Part shown: in pieces, positions 51,136-59,439 of the stretch
Layout of the letters: the number at the start of each line of letters is the position of its first letter
Numbering within the stretch: position 1 is the stretch's first letter
Assembly: GCA_902762305.1 (NCBI GenBank)
Contig: CACWNW010000008.1
Span: 1 to 64,000 of the forward strand
Direction: 5' to 3'
Length of the DNA stretch: 64,000 bases
Source of the DNA: Fibrobacter succinogenes
GTDB taxonomy: Bacteria; Fibrobacterota; Fibrobacteria; Fibrobacterales; Fibrobacteraceae
The notes under the pieces: generated by a model
The model's database searches: none
The model's input: only the letters and a program-made list of their open reading frames with translations
What the model was told of the DNA's origin: nothing
Made by a program: the position numbers and the translations under genes

Positions 51136-52116
51136 ATGGATATAACATCGGGTACATACCGCCGTATTTTCGTGCTTGGCTCCGGCTTCAGCAAGTCTTT
51201 CTGCCCGCAGATGCCTACGCTCCGCGACCTGAACGAACGCATTCCTTTCGGGATATCGGACGACTTCCCGCATTTGCGGGAATATTGCAGGCGGTTCCTG
51301 GAACTCTGTAACGACCAGGCGGAATACCTGAACATCGAGACGCTCTCGACGTCGATCCTCTCGGCGCAGATTTTCCCGGGGGTGCGTGAGAGCCTGTACC
51401 ATTCGAGCCTGCGGTTCGAGCTTCTGCGCTTTATCGCGAACGAGATCCGGCGCGACCATGTCGTGGATTCCGCATCGGCGGCGGTGCTCCGCAAGTTCCT
51501 GTCGGGTTGCGAGAACTGCCCGAGCGAGGGCCTGCGCGATACCCTGCTGCTCAGTTTCAACTACGATACTCTCATCGAAGACGTGATTGCTGACGACCTC
51601 GAGATGGACGCGCGTGTGGCCGTGGATTACGGCGTGCGGATTGACCCTGCCGACCGCAGCGCGGTACGTGCGCCCCGTACGCTGACGATTGACCTCATCA
51701 AGCTGCACGGCTCGCTCAACTGGTACCCGGTGAAGGGGGCTTCCGACCCGCTCGACCTCAAGAACGTGTGCCAGGTGGAACCCTGCGACCGGAGTTTCCC
51801 CATCTACCGCGAGGATACGCCCATCTACATTCCGATGGCGCATGCGAAGGAATCGTTCTTGCGAGGGAGCCTTTTCAACCTGCTCTGGAGCAAGGCGGAC
51901 TATTACCTGAAAAATGCGCAGGAGATATACTTCCTGGGTTACGGGTTCCCGAAGACGGACATGAACAACCTGGAATTCCTGCTCCGTCACCGGACGCGCT
52001 TCAAGAAGGTGGTGGTTTTCGAGCCCGAGGGCTCTGCCGTGCTCGAAAGGCTGCGCTGCCTCCTTGGCGACCTTGTCGAAAGCCGCGACGCGAAGGAATA
52101 TTTGGCGAATTTTTAG
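51136..52116 (+). CDS. SIR2-like domain protein (SIR2_2)
   Basis: 326 residues, SIR2_2-type Rossmann domain. Visible are FVLGSGFSKSF (nucleotide-binding loop), LLSFNYDTLIED, KLHGSLNWY and FLGYGFPKTDMNNLEFLL, the usual block order of the family. Such domains bind or cleave NAD and occur in several anti-phage systems (Thoeris, DSR, pAgo partners), but also as lone proteins of unknown role. No defence partner lies beside it; upstream is the thioredoxin and downstream the flavin reductase. It could be a single-gene NADase-type defence or a housekeeping enzyme. Weak TATACA/TACATT near the start, no Shine-Dalgarno. Confidence 0.8.
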   Translation: MDITSGTYRRIFVLGSGFSKSFCPQMPTLRDLNERIPFGISDDFPHLREYCRRFLELCNDQAEYLNIETLSTSILSAQIFPGVRESLYHSSLRFELLRFIANEIRRDHVVDSASAAVLRKFLSGCENCPSEGLRDTLLLSFNYDTLIEDVIADDLEMDARVAVDYGVRIDPADRSAVRAPRTLTIDLIKLHGSLNWYPVKGASDPLDLKNVCQVEPCDRSFPIYREDTPIYIPMAHAKESFLRGSLFNLLWSKADYYLKNAQEIYFLGYGFPKTDMNNLEFLLRHRTRFKKVVVFEPEGSAVLERLRCLLGDLVESRDAKEYLANF

Positions 52117-52124
52117 AAAAAATC

Positions 52125-52158
52125 GGTGACATTTTTGCTTCCCTGGGGTGTTGTATAG
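52125..52158 (+). promoter_or_regulatory. Putative ECF-sigma promoter before the flavin reductase gene
   Basis: GGTGACATTTTTG, CTTCCCT and GTGTTGT lie in the order and spacing of the motif at 52803: exactly 23 nt separate the GGT and GTG parts. The -35-like part is GGTGACA and the -10-like part GTGTTGT. A Shine-Dalgarno AAAGGGAGG and the ATG at 52177 follow. Confidence 0.55.
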
Positions 52159-52176
52159 TAAAAAGGGAGGTCTTGC

Positions 52177-52776
52177 ATGAAAATCCTTATCTTGAACGCG
52201 AGCCCGCGCAGAAACGGCATCATTTCGCAGGCTGTGGAACGCTTTGCCGATGGCGCGACCAATTCACATGTGGAGGATTTCTCCGACAACACGCAGGTGG
52301 AAATCGTGAACGTGAACGACCTGAAGTTCGCCCCCTGCAAGGGATGCATGCAATGCCGCAACCGCGGGATATGCTGCATGCCGGTGGACGACGCGCACCG
52401 TGTCGCCGAGAAGATTTTCGGCTGTGACGTGCTGGTGGTCGCCGCTCCGGTATACTGGGGCAACATGCCCGGCACGCTCAAGACGCTTTTCGACCGCATG
52501 GTGTACGCGCTGATGGGCGAATCCAAGCTCGGGATCCCCAAGCCGCTCCACAAGGGCAAGGACGCCTATATAATTACGAGCTGCACGACCCCCTTCCCGT
52601 TCAATTTCTTCTGCAGGCAGACTTCCGGCATGGTGGCCGCCCTCAAGGAAATTCTCGGTACCGCGGGCTTCAAAATCCGCGGAAAAGTGGTAATTCCGGG
52701 CACCAAGGCCATTAAGGGCCTACCCGCGCATGCCGGAAAATGCGCTTACAGGCTCGGTATTTCGCTCGCTATGTAG
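52177..52776 (+). CDS. NAD(P)H-dependent FMN reductase / flavodoxin-fold oxidoreductase
   Basis: 199 residues. The N-terminus LILNASPRRNG is the FMN-phosphate loop of the FMN reductase family. Then KGCMQCRNRGICCM, a Cys-rich stretch, VVAAPVYWGNMPGTLKTLFDR (flavin-ring loop), and GTAGFKIRGKVVIPG. This family (iron-sulfur flavoprotein/WrbA-like) reduces quinones, metals or flavins; with several Cys it may have a redox or metal-sensing role. AAAGGGAGG gives an excellent Shine-Dalgarno. It is the only gene besides the ECF operon with the shared promoter motif, so it is a likely member of that regulon. Confidence 0.85.
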   Translation: MKILILNASPRRNGIISQAVERFADGATNSHVEDFSDNTQVEIVNVNDLKFAPCKGCMQCRNRGICCMPVDDAHRVAEKIFGCDVLVVAAPVYWGNMPGTLKTLFDRMVYALMGESKLGIPKPLHKGKDAYIITSCTTPFPFNFFCRQTSGMVAALKEILGTAGFKIRGKVVIPGTKAIKGLPAHAGKCAYRLGISLAM

Positions 52777-52802
52777 CCCGTACCAACTTTTTTTAAATTT
52801 GA

Positions 52803-52832
52803 GGTAACACTTTTGACTTCCCTAGGTGTTAC
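52803..52832 (+). promoter_or_regulatory. Putative autoregulatory ECF promoter/palindrome before the sigma gene
   Basis: GTAACAC (52804-52810) and GTGTTAC (52826-52832) form a perfect 7-bp inverted repeat across a 15-bp spacer with CTTCCCT. As a promoter: -35 GGTAACA, -10 GTGTTAC, ending 6 nt before the sigma-factor ATG, so the transcript could begin at the start codon. No Shine-Dalgarno at proper spacing is present. The same arrangement occurs at 52125. Confidence 0.6.
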
Positions 52833-52838
52833 AAAGGT

Positions 52839-53339
52839 ATGAAAGGCAAGAATACGGCGGATAGGCAGGAATTTTCGAGACTTTACGGGACGTACGCCCC
52901 GATGGTCTATCGTCGCTGCTACGCCCTCTTGAAGGATAGCGCCGAGGCCGAGGATATGGTGCAGGATGTTTTCCTCCGCATATTCGACCGCATGGATACG
53001 CTCGACATCTCGCAGCCGAGCAGCCTCCTGTGGAATACGGCGACGCGCCTCTGCCTGAATCGCATCCGCGACAAGCACCGCAGAGGGCTCGACGTGGATT
53101 CGAGCGAACTGCTCCTGAACATCGCCTGCATGGACGATGACCGAGATAGCGACGCGAAGGGCATACTTGACAGGCTCTTCTCGCGCGAACCGGAATCCAG
53201 CAGGACGATAGCGGTTCTCCACTATGTGGACTGCATGACCCTCGAAGAGACTGCCCGCGAGGTAAACTTGTCTGTTAGCGGCGTCCGCAAGCGTTTGCGC
53301 GGGCTGCAGGCCAAAATTAAGACCCTGGAGGTGAAGTGA
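52839..53339 (+). CDS. ECF-type RNA polymerase sigma factor
   Basis: 166 residues with sigma region 2 (YRRCYALLKDSAEAEDMVQDVFLRIF) and region 4 (LHYVDCMTLEETAREVNLSVSGVRKRLRGL), lacking regions 1 and 3 as ECF factors do. It directs RNA polymerase to specific promoters and is normally held by an anti-sigma factor. Its stop overlaps the next start as TGATG, so translation is coupled. The motif at 52803 suggests it activates its own operon and the flavin reductase. Possible target system: the caspase-solenoid gene third in the operon. Confidence 0.93.
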   Translation: MKGKNTADRQEFSRLYGTYAPMVYRRCYALLKDSAEAEDMVQDVFLRIFDRMDTLDISQPSSLLWNTATRLCLNRIRDKHRRGLDVDSSELLLNIACMDDDRDSDAKGILDRLFSREPESSRTIAVLHYVDCMTLEETAREVNLSVSGVRKRLRGLQAKIKTLEVK

Positions 53340-54124
53340 TGATTCCCGACTGGAAACTGGAAAGGTACTTGACAGGCGACCTGCCTGCCGAGGAAATGCG
53401 CGAGATTCGCGATATGGAGGCTACGGACGAGGTGTTCGCTGGCCGCGTGAAGTTGTTGCGCGAAGACAATGCGGCGATCCTCAAGAAATTGCCGTTCGAA
53501 AAGCTTTCGGAAAAGATTTCTGCGATGCCCGGACGCTCCAATGGTGCCGGCAACACGGTGCGCGTGAATTTCACGCTCGTGAAGTTTGCCGCTGCCGCAG
53601 CGCTCGTGCTTGCTGTCGTTACGGTGGCGCTCTTTAGCCAGCGCGATATTACGGTCCCTGCGCAGTCCGCGAATGGCACGATGGATGTCGCGATGGTTAC
53701 CGATGTGGAAAATGCCATGGGCGATACGCGCATCAAGGGTCTGGACGCCCGCATGGAAGTCTGGAAAAAGATTGGCGACAGTGCAGTGCAGATGTCCAAC
53801 CTGGACGAGGCCCGCGAAGGCGACGAAATCCAGCTCCGCTATTCTGTCCCGGAAAAATGTTTCGGCCTGCTTTTCAGCATGGACGGCAACGGGACCCTCA
53901 CGATGCACATGGCCGAAGGCAACAAGGCGATTGCGCTCGAACCGGGCAAGATGACGACCCTCCCGTTCGCCTACAAGCTGGATAATGCGCCGAAGTTCGA
54001 GAAGTTCTTCTTCTTGACATCGCGTGATAATTTCGAATTGGATGTGGCCGATGTGGATGCCATCCTCAAGCGTTCCGACATAAACAAGGTGAGCCTCTCG
54101 GTTCGCAAGGTGGAGGAAAAGTAA
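53339..54124 (+). CDS. Anti-sigma-factor-like membrane protein with DUF4384-like C-terminal domain
   Basis: 261 residues. N-terminal helix-rich part (about 1-65, LERYLTGDLPAEEMREIRDME) looks like a small anti-sigma zinc-less sigma-binding helix bundle. One membrane span follows (about 78-99, LVKFAAAAALVLAVVTVALF). The outer part (about 150-255) resembles DUF4384 (GDEIQLRYSVPEKCFGLLFSMDGNGTLTMH...FFFLTSRD), a domain often found with caspases and kinases in regulatory gene clusters (memory). Position, TGATG overlap with the sigma gene and membrane topology make it the cognate anti-sigma. GGAGG lies upstream of the ATG. The domain assignment is tentative. Confidence 0.7.
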   Translation: MIPDWKLERYLTGDLPAEEMREIRDMEATDEVFAGRVKLLREDNAAILKKLPFEKLSEKISAMPGRSNGAGNTVRVNFTLVKFAAAAALVLAVVTVALFSQRDITVPAQSANGTMDVAMVTDVENAMGDTRIKGLDARMEVWKKIGDSAVQMSNLDEAREGDEIQLRYSVPEKCFGLLFSMDGNGTLTMHMAEGNKAIALEPGKMTTLPFAYKLDNAPKFEKFFFLTSRDNFELDVADVDAILKRSDINKVSLSVRKVEEK

Positions 54125-54125
54125 C

Positions 54126-56522
54126 ATGATGAAGAGAGTTCTTGATTTTTTTGACGCGGCCTTGCTCCTGCCGCTGATGACCCTGGTTTTCGTATTTATC
54201 TTTGCGGCCCAGGTGAGCGCCGCTACCGAGAACGCCCGCATCAACCGCTATGTCATAGCTATCAGCGCGAATTACGGTGGAGATGGCCGCCCGACATTGC
54301 GCTATGCCGAAACGGACGCGAAGTCTTTTGCGAAGGTGCTTGGCGAAATGGGCGGCGTGCCGTCCCAGAACGTGGTGTTCGTGAAGGAACCTTCCATCAA
54401 GAATCTGGGGAACCAGCTGAACACTCTCGACGAGAAAATGAAGAGGGGCAAGTCCCCGAACGGGCGCGACGAGGTGCTGGTGTACTATAGCGGCCATGCC
54501 GACGAGAAGGGCCTGCGCCTGGGTAACGAAGTTTACGGCTGGAAGGAATTCCGCAAGCGTATCGACGCGCTGAATGCCGACGTGAAGATTGCCGTCATCG
54601 ACGCCTGCGGTTCGGGTGCGATTACGCGCCTCAAGGGCGGTGTGGCCGTGCCCGCGTTCATGGTGGACCAGAGCAGCGACATGAAGGGCTACGCGTTCAT
54701 CACGAGCAGCACGCAAGATGAATCTAGCCAGGAAAGCGACAAGCTCAAGGGTTCGTTCTTCACGCATTCGCTGGTGAGCGGCCTGCGTGGCGCGGGTGAC
54801 CTGAGCGGCGATGGCAAGGTCACCTTGTCCGAAGCTTACCAGTTTGCATTCAACGAGACTTTGCAGCGTACCGAGAAGACTCTTGGCGGTGCCCAGCATC
54901 CGAGCCGCGACATGAACCTCGCCGGTACGGGCGACGTGGTGATGACGGATCTCCGCAGCACGAGTGCGGGCCTCGATCTTGACGAAGACGTGGACGGACG
55001 CCTGTTCATCCGCGACAGCAGGGGCGAACTTGTGGCCGAACTCTTCAAGAAGGGCGGCCGCGCCATGAGCCTCGGGTTCCCTGCGGGCCGGTACAGCATC
55101 CGCCTGGAGCGCCCTGCGGAATACAGCGAAGCTATCGTGATCCTCCAGGATAATTACCGCGCAAGGCTTACGCACAGGCAGTTCGCTGCGGTGTCCGCCG
55201 AAAAGACGACCCTCCGCGGTGAAATCGGCGGGACAAGAAATTGCGAAAGCGGCGATACCATCGCATGCTCTCTCGATTCGCTCGACCATCACGGCAAATA
55301 CCGCGTGACCTTCAATGCGGTGGACAAGGATTCGGAACCGCGCAAGGGAATCCAGCTTGGTTTCTTCGTTGCGAAGGCTAGCGAAAATATGCTCGGTTCT
55401 CAGTTGAGCCTTATTGCGAATATCGCCCGCAAGGAAATGCGCGGCCTGCAAGTGACCGACGTCTACAACGGTGTGAACGGGAATTTCGAAGGCGCTCAGA
55501 TTAGCGGCGTGATGAACAAAGCAACGTCCTTCGAGGGCGTCCAGATTGCTTCTGTCCTGAACGTGGCCGGGAAAAAGTCGAAGGGTCTGCAGGTTTCGGG
55601 TACAATAAACATCGCCGCGGATTCCCTTTCGGGCATTCAGGTCGCGGCCGGCATCAACTATGCGAAGCAGGCCGATGTGCAGGTCGGTATAGTGAACGTC
55701 GCCCGCGAAACCAACGTTCAGGCGTCCGTGATGAACATTGCGAAGAAGGTCGATGGTTCGCAGATATCCGTGATGAATGTTGCCGGTGAAATGAATGGTC
55801 CCCAGATTTCCGTAATGAACATCGCGAAGAAGGTCGATGGTCCGCAGATATCCGTGATGAATATTGCCGGAAAAATCGAAGGCCCGCAGATGTCCGTGAT
55901 GAACATTGCCGGGAAAATCAACGGCCCGCAGCTTTCCCTCATGAATATCGCTGGCAAGTCGAAGGGCCGCCAGGTGGGCCTCCTCAATATCTGCGGTTAT
56001 TGCGAAGAGACTCCGGTTGGCCTTATCAGCCTCGTGGGGAACGGCGTGTGGAGTGTGACCGGGTCCCTGAACGAGATGGGCGCTTTGGACCTTTCGTTCC
56101 GCTTCGGCACACCTTATTTGTTCACTGCAATCGAAGGGACGCGCCTCTTCGAGAAGGGCACGGGATTTGGGCATTTCCAGGATACCTACGAATTCGGCCT
56201 GGGATTCGGAACGCAGTTCGGCTATTTCGGCAACCACTTCGAACTGGAATACATGTTCCTCGATGCCTTTGACCACTTTCGCACTGATAAAGACGAAGTG
56301 GAAGATAATTTCCATCACCGTTTGCGCCTAGGATTTGTCCATCGCCTGCTTCCTGGCTTCGGCCTGACTGTCGGCGGCACCCTGAACCTGGTGACCGAAG
56401 GTACTATGGACAAGGTTATCATCAAGCCCCTCGGCGATTACCACGACGATGTGAAAGTCAGGGGCCACAAGGCCCGCGTTTGGCCCGGGTTCTACGCTGG
56501 CCTGGTTGTCGGAAGGTTCTAG
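54126..56522 (+). CDS. Caspase-like protease fused to a beta-solenoid and outer-membrane barrel-like end
   Basis: 798 residues. Signal peptide or anchor (about 12-33). Residues 38-270 are a C14 caspase fold: NRYVIAISANYGG, LRYAETDAKSF, VYYSGHADEKG (His124) and KIAVIDACGSGA (Cys161), so the dyad is intact. A beta-sandwich (about 275-400) is followed by tandem 14-residue repeats, N.A....GPQ.SVM, about residues 430-635, resembling the LA_2272-type surface solenoid. The end (about 640-798) is rich in aromatic beta strands (GFGTQFGYFGNHFELEYMFL) and stops in Phe, as an outer-membrane barrel would. It is translated from an ATG with GGAGG upstream, directly behind the anti-sigma gene. Likely a surface or periplasmic stress-activated protease; substrate unknown. 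Confidence 0.8.
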   Translation: MMKRVLDFFDAALLLPLMTLVFVFIFAAQVSAATENARINRYVIAISANYGGDGRPTLRYAETDAKSFAKVLGEMGGVPSQNVVFVKEPSIKNLGNQLNTLDEKMKRGKSPNGRDEVLVYYSGHADEKGLRLGNEVYGWKEFRKRIDALNADVKIAVIDACGSGAITRLKGGVAVPAFMVDQSSDMKGYAFITSSTQDESSQESDKLKGSFFTHSLVSGLRGAGDLSGDGKVTLSEAYQFAFNETLQRTEKTLGGAQHPSRDMNLAGTGDVVMTDLRSTSAGLDLDEDVDGRLFIRDSRGELVAELFKKGGRAMSLGFPAGRYSIRLERPAEYSEAIVILQDNYRARLTHRQFAAVSAEKTTLRGEIGGTRNCESGDTIACSLDSLDHHGKYRVTFNAVDKDSEPRKGIQLGFFVAKASENMLGSQLSLIANIARKEMRGLQVTDVYNGVNGNFEGAQISGVMNKATSFEGVQIASVLNVAGKKSKGLQVSGTINIAADSLSGIQVAAGINYAKQADVQVGIVNVARETNVQASVMNIAKKVDGSQISVMNVAGEMNGPQISVMNIAKKVDGPQISVMNIAGKIEGPQMSVMNIAGKINGPQLSLMNIAGKSKGRQVGLLNICGYCEETPVGLISLVGNGVWSVTGSLNEMGALDLSFRFGTPYLFTAIEGTRLFEKGTGFGHFQDTYEFGLGFGTQFGYFGNHFELEYMFLDAFDHFRTDKDEVEDNFHHRLRLGFVHRLLPGFGLTVGGTLNLVTEGTMDKVIIKPLGDYHDDVKVRGHKARVWPGFYAGLVVGRF

Positions 56523-56543
56523 AAAAAAAACAAGTGCATTTTT

Positions 56544-56572
56544 AAAGGGTCGCTATCGCGGCCCTTTCTTGT
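56544..56572. terminator. Bidirectional terminator of the ECF-caspase operon and pflA
   Basis: AAAGGG/CCCTTT with inner CGC/GCG around TAT, followed by TCTTG on the plus strand and flanked by AAAAATGC on the other side. It separates the convergent caspase and pflA genes. Confidence 0.7.
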
Positions 56573-56589
56573 ATTCGCATGTCACGCAA

Positions 56590-57348
56590 CTAGGCGAGTG
56601 CCGCTTCCAGGATTTTCTTTGCGTTCGCGACGCGTTCGGGACTGGGCGACTTGATATCTTTCAGCGGGTAGTCGATACCGAGCTGCTGGTATTTTGCGAG
56701 CGCGAGCGCATGGTAGGGTAGAACGTCGACGCGCTTCACGTTGCCCAGCGTGCGGATGAAGTCGCGGGTCCTGGCCAGGTAATCGTCGTCGTCGCTTATG
56801 CCGGGTACCAGCACGTGCCTAATCCAGATGGGCTTGTGGATTTCGTCGAGATAGCGGAACATGTCGAGGATGTTCGCGTTGCCGTGCCCGGTAAGTGCCT
56901 TGTGCTCGTCCGGGTCGATGTGCTTGATGTCCACGAGCAGCAGGTCCGTCGCGTCCATGAGCCGCCGGAACTTGCCGAAGTACGGTTCGTTGCGGACAAA
57001 GTTTACGCCCGAGGTGTCGATGCAGGTGTTTACGCCTGCCGCCTTCGCCGCTTCGAAGAATTCAATCATGAAGTCCATTTGCGCGAGCGGTTCGCCGCCA
57101 CTCACGGTGATGCCCCCGTCATTGCCCCAGTAGCTCCTGTAGCGCAGTGCCTTCTTCAGCAGGTCTTCTGCGGAAATCTCGAAGGGGGCTTCTGCGGGCA
57201 GGCGAGCCGCTGTCCCGAAGTCCCATGTCTCGGGGTTGTGGCAGAACTTGCAGCGCATGGGGCAGCCCTGCACGAAGACGACGAAGCGGACGCCCGGACC
57301 GTCGACCGATCCGAACGTTTCCAGTTTGTTGATTCTACCGAGTGTCAT
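56590..57348 (-). CDS. pflA: Pyruvate formate-lyase activating enzyme (radical SAM)
   Basis: 252 residues. The radical-SAM Cys motif is GCPMRCKFCHN (Cys29, Cys33, Cys36). Further family blocks: LETFGSVDGPGVRFVVFVQG, GGITVSGGEPL, DTSGV, LVDIKHIDPDEHK and VLPYHALALAKYQ. It generates the glycyl radical of pyruvate formate-lyase. The pflB partner is not in the window. It is co-directional with the GH5 gene, 29 bp downstream of its stop, without a visible promoter of its own. No Shine-Dalgarno. Confidence 0.92.
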   Translation of the reverse strand: MTLGRINKLETFGSVDGPGVRFVVFVQGCPMRCKFCHNPETWDFGTAARLPAEAPFEISAEDLLKKALRYRSYWGNDGGITVSGGEPLAQMDFMIEFFEAAKAAGVNTCIDTSGVNFVRNEPYFGKFRRLMDATDLLLVDIKHIDPDEHKALTGHGNANILDMFRYLDEIHKPIWIRHVLVPGISDDDDYLARTRDFIRTLGNVKRVDVLPYHALALAKYQQLGIDYPLKDIKSPSPERVANAKKILEAALA

Positions 57349-57377
57349 ACGAGCGGTGCAATCGGGGGTCCGCGGGG

Positions 57378-58451
57378 CTAGCCCTTCGCGAGCATGTCCA
57401 TCAGTTCGGAGTCGAGCCTGTCGGGATTGCTGTACTGCGGGAGGTCGTTATGCAGCGATTCTCCCTTCGAGACAAGCCCGAAGTCCAGGTTCTTGTAGTT
57501 CCAGTAGCTAAAGCCCACGTCGGCCTCGCGCAGAATGTCGAGGAAGTCGCGCATCCATGCGAGCTGGTATTGGCGCGGGACCTGTACGTACACGCCGAAC
57601 TCGTTGCAGGCTACGGGCAGGTCGTACTTCGCGCGGAAATCGAGCGCGTTCTGGATGCTCGCTTGGAGCCTCGCCTTGTCCCACTTGCCGTATTCCACGT
57701 CGAGGCGGGTGGCCGCGTCACCTGTGGGTGCGGCGTAGTCGCCGGGCCAAGGGCGTTCGATATGGAAGAACGGGTCGGTAATCCATGCGGCCTTTTGGTG
57801 CGTGAACGTCACCGGCGTGTAGGTATGGAAACTGTATATGGCGTTGTCGTCGTCGAGCGGCGTGAGGTACTGGAATTCGCGGGCGCTGTTCCACTTGTTG
57901 CTGCCCACGACAATCGTGTTCTTGGGGGCGTGCTTGCGGATGGCCCAGAAGAGCTCGTCCTTTACCTTGTCCCAAATCCTGGAATCGCTGCCTGCGGGCT
58001 CGTTTAGGAGCTCCATCATCACGCGGGGCATGTTGCTGTAGCGCTCTCCCATGAACGCCCAGATGTTGCATGCGCGCTTGCGTGCGGCGGGGTCGGCGAA
58101 AAATGCCTGCTCGGTAGAACACCCCAGATGGAAGTCGTGGCCCGGACACTTGTGCAGGTCCAGGATCACGTCGAGATCAGCCTCCACGATCTCGTTGAGC
58201 GCCTTGTCGAGCAACTTGAACACCTCTTCATCGGGCGTGTCGTTTTCGCCCTTGAACAGGTTGAAGTAGTCCACGGGCAGGCGCACGTGGTTGAACCCTG
58301 CCTTTCGGATGCGCTCGAAGTCGCTCTTGCCGAGGAAGGTCTCGATGTGAGGAACAACCCCGGGGAAGCCGACGGGGTCTTTTTCCTGGATGCAGTCGAC
58401 TTGACTGAACCAGCCACCCAAATTCACTCCGCGCAGTCTTTCCTTTTTCAT
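57378..58451 (-). CDS. Cytoplasmic GH5 glycoside hydrolase (cellodextrinase-like)
   Basis: 357 residues, (beta/alpha)8 barrel. GVNLGGWFSQ at the start, RLPVDYF, DLHKCPG, then acid/base MELLNEPAG (Glu151), HTYTP, and nucleophile CNEFGV (Glu284). No signal peptide, so it probably acts on oligosaccharides taken into the cell. GH5 is large, and the subfamily cannot be named from sequence alone; the early GGW and YSFHTY suggest a glucan hydrolase. Weak AGGGA before the ATG. The next gene downstream (pflA) may be co-transcribed. Confidence 0.88.
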   Translation of the reverse strand: MKKERLRGVNLGGWFSQVDCIQEKDPVGFPGVVPHIETFLGKSDFERIRKAGFNHVRLPVDYFNLFKGENDTPDEEVFKLLDKALNEIVEADLDVILDLHKCPGHDFHLGCSTEQAFFADPAARKRACNIWAFMGERYSNMPRVMMELLNEPAGSDSRIWDKVKDELFWAIRKHAPKNTIVVGSNKWNSAREFQYLTPLDDDNAIYSFHTYTPVTFTHQKAAWITDPFFHIERPWPGDYAAPTGDAATRLDVEYGKWDKARLQASIQNALDFRAKYDLPVACNEFGVYVQVPRQYQLAWMRDFLDILREADVGFSYWNYKNLDFGLVSKGESLHNDLPQYSNPDRLDSELMDMLAKG

Positions 58452-58512
58452 TGTGTTGTCCCTGTGAGAAGAAAGTGAAATGTTATGTCGAGAAAAAAGT
58501 TAATTTTTTTGC

Positions 58513-59328
58513 ATGAATCTAAGAGTCGGGCGAATTCCGTTTTTGGTGTGTGCGCCGTTTTTTCACGATTTTCTCGGGCGCGAAGGCGAATATCGCGAAT
58601 TCGATTTCGTCGACGGTCCGCCGAGTGCGCACTGTGCCGGGCTCATGGACGGTTCCATCCACCTTTCTCCCGCGTCGTCCATCACGTTCGCGCTCAAGCC
58701 GGGCGCCTTCGTCCTGTCGCCCTCGCTCTGCACGTCGTGTTCGTTCGAGGTGCGTTCGGTAAAGCTCTTCTCGCATTACCCGATTGAAAAGCTCGGTGGC
58801 CGCGGTGTACGTATAACTTCGCAGAGCCGCACTTCGGTCGCGTTGCTGCGTATTCTGCTCGAGATGCGTTACGGCCTGAACCCCGAATACCTGCAGGGCC
58901 TTGCCGCCGAAGATGGCGACGACGCCTGCCTCCTGATTGGCGACCTCGCTCTCGAAGAAAATGAACGCGGCCGTTTCGAGTTCAGTTACGACCTGGGCTC
59001 GCTATGGCAGGAATGGCAGGGGCTCCCGTTCGTGTTCGGCGCATGGGTAATCTCGAAGGCCGCCGCACAGGAAAACCGCGCGGGGCTTGAACGCTACATG
59101 GATTTGACGGAACGGAGCATCGAGAAATTCCGTGCCGACGTGGGCGCATCGCTCGACCGCTGGCTTGCTAGGTATCCGGTACGGCTCCCGCGCAACGTGG
59201 TGGAAGATTACTACAGGGTGCTGGACTACCGCTTCACCGAAGAACGCAAGCAGTCCCTATTGCTTTTCCTCTCCCTTGCTGCTCGCATGGGCCTTACGGA
59301 ACAGGCGATGCCGCTCGAATTTTTATAG
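58513..59328 (+). CDS. mqnA: MqnA: chorismate dehydratase of the futalosine pathway
   Basis: 271 residues. The N-terminus RVGRIPFLVCAPFF and the block AGLMDGSIHLSPASSI follow the periplasmic-binding-like MqnA/MqnD fold; FVFGAWVIS supports it. MqnA makes 3-enolpyruvylbenzoate from chorismate, the first step of menaquinone synthesis by futalosine. Alternative: another MqnA/D-like lyase. TAATTT ends 6 nt before the ATG with no Shine-Dalgarno. It is divergent from the GH5 gene. No other mqn gene is here. Confidence 0.8.
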   Translation: MNLRVGRIPFLVCAPFFHDFLGREGEYREFDFVDGPPSAHCAGLMDGSIHLSPASSITFALKPGAFVLSPSLCTSCSFEVRSVKLFSHYPIEKLGGRGVRITSQSRTSVALLRILLEMRYGLNPEYLQGLAAEDGDDACLLIGDLALEENERGRFEFSYDLGSLWQEWQGLPFVFGAWVISKAAAQENRAGLERYMDLTERSIEKFRADVGASLDRWLARYPVRLPRNVVEDYYRVLDYRFTEERKQSLLLFLSLAARMGLTEQAMPLEFL

Positions 59329-59439
59329 CGCGTCATTTTTTCCCGCGAAAAGGGTGTAAAATGGCGCTCCGTTTGGGCGCTTCCGAAACCATTCGGATTT
59401 TCAGAATATATTTTTTAGGGGAAAGAGGTATGAGGGTTT

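Noticed and set aside
51136-52776. SIR2 plus flavin reductase as a two-gene defence system
   Set aside because: The flavin reductase has its own ECF-like promoter and fits a redox role; no defence partner typical of SIR2 systems is present.
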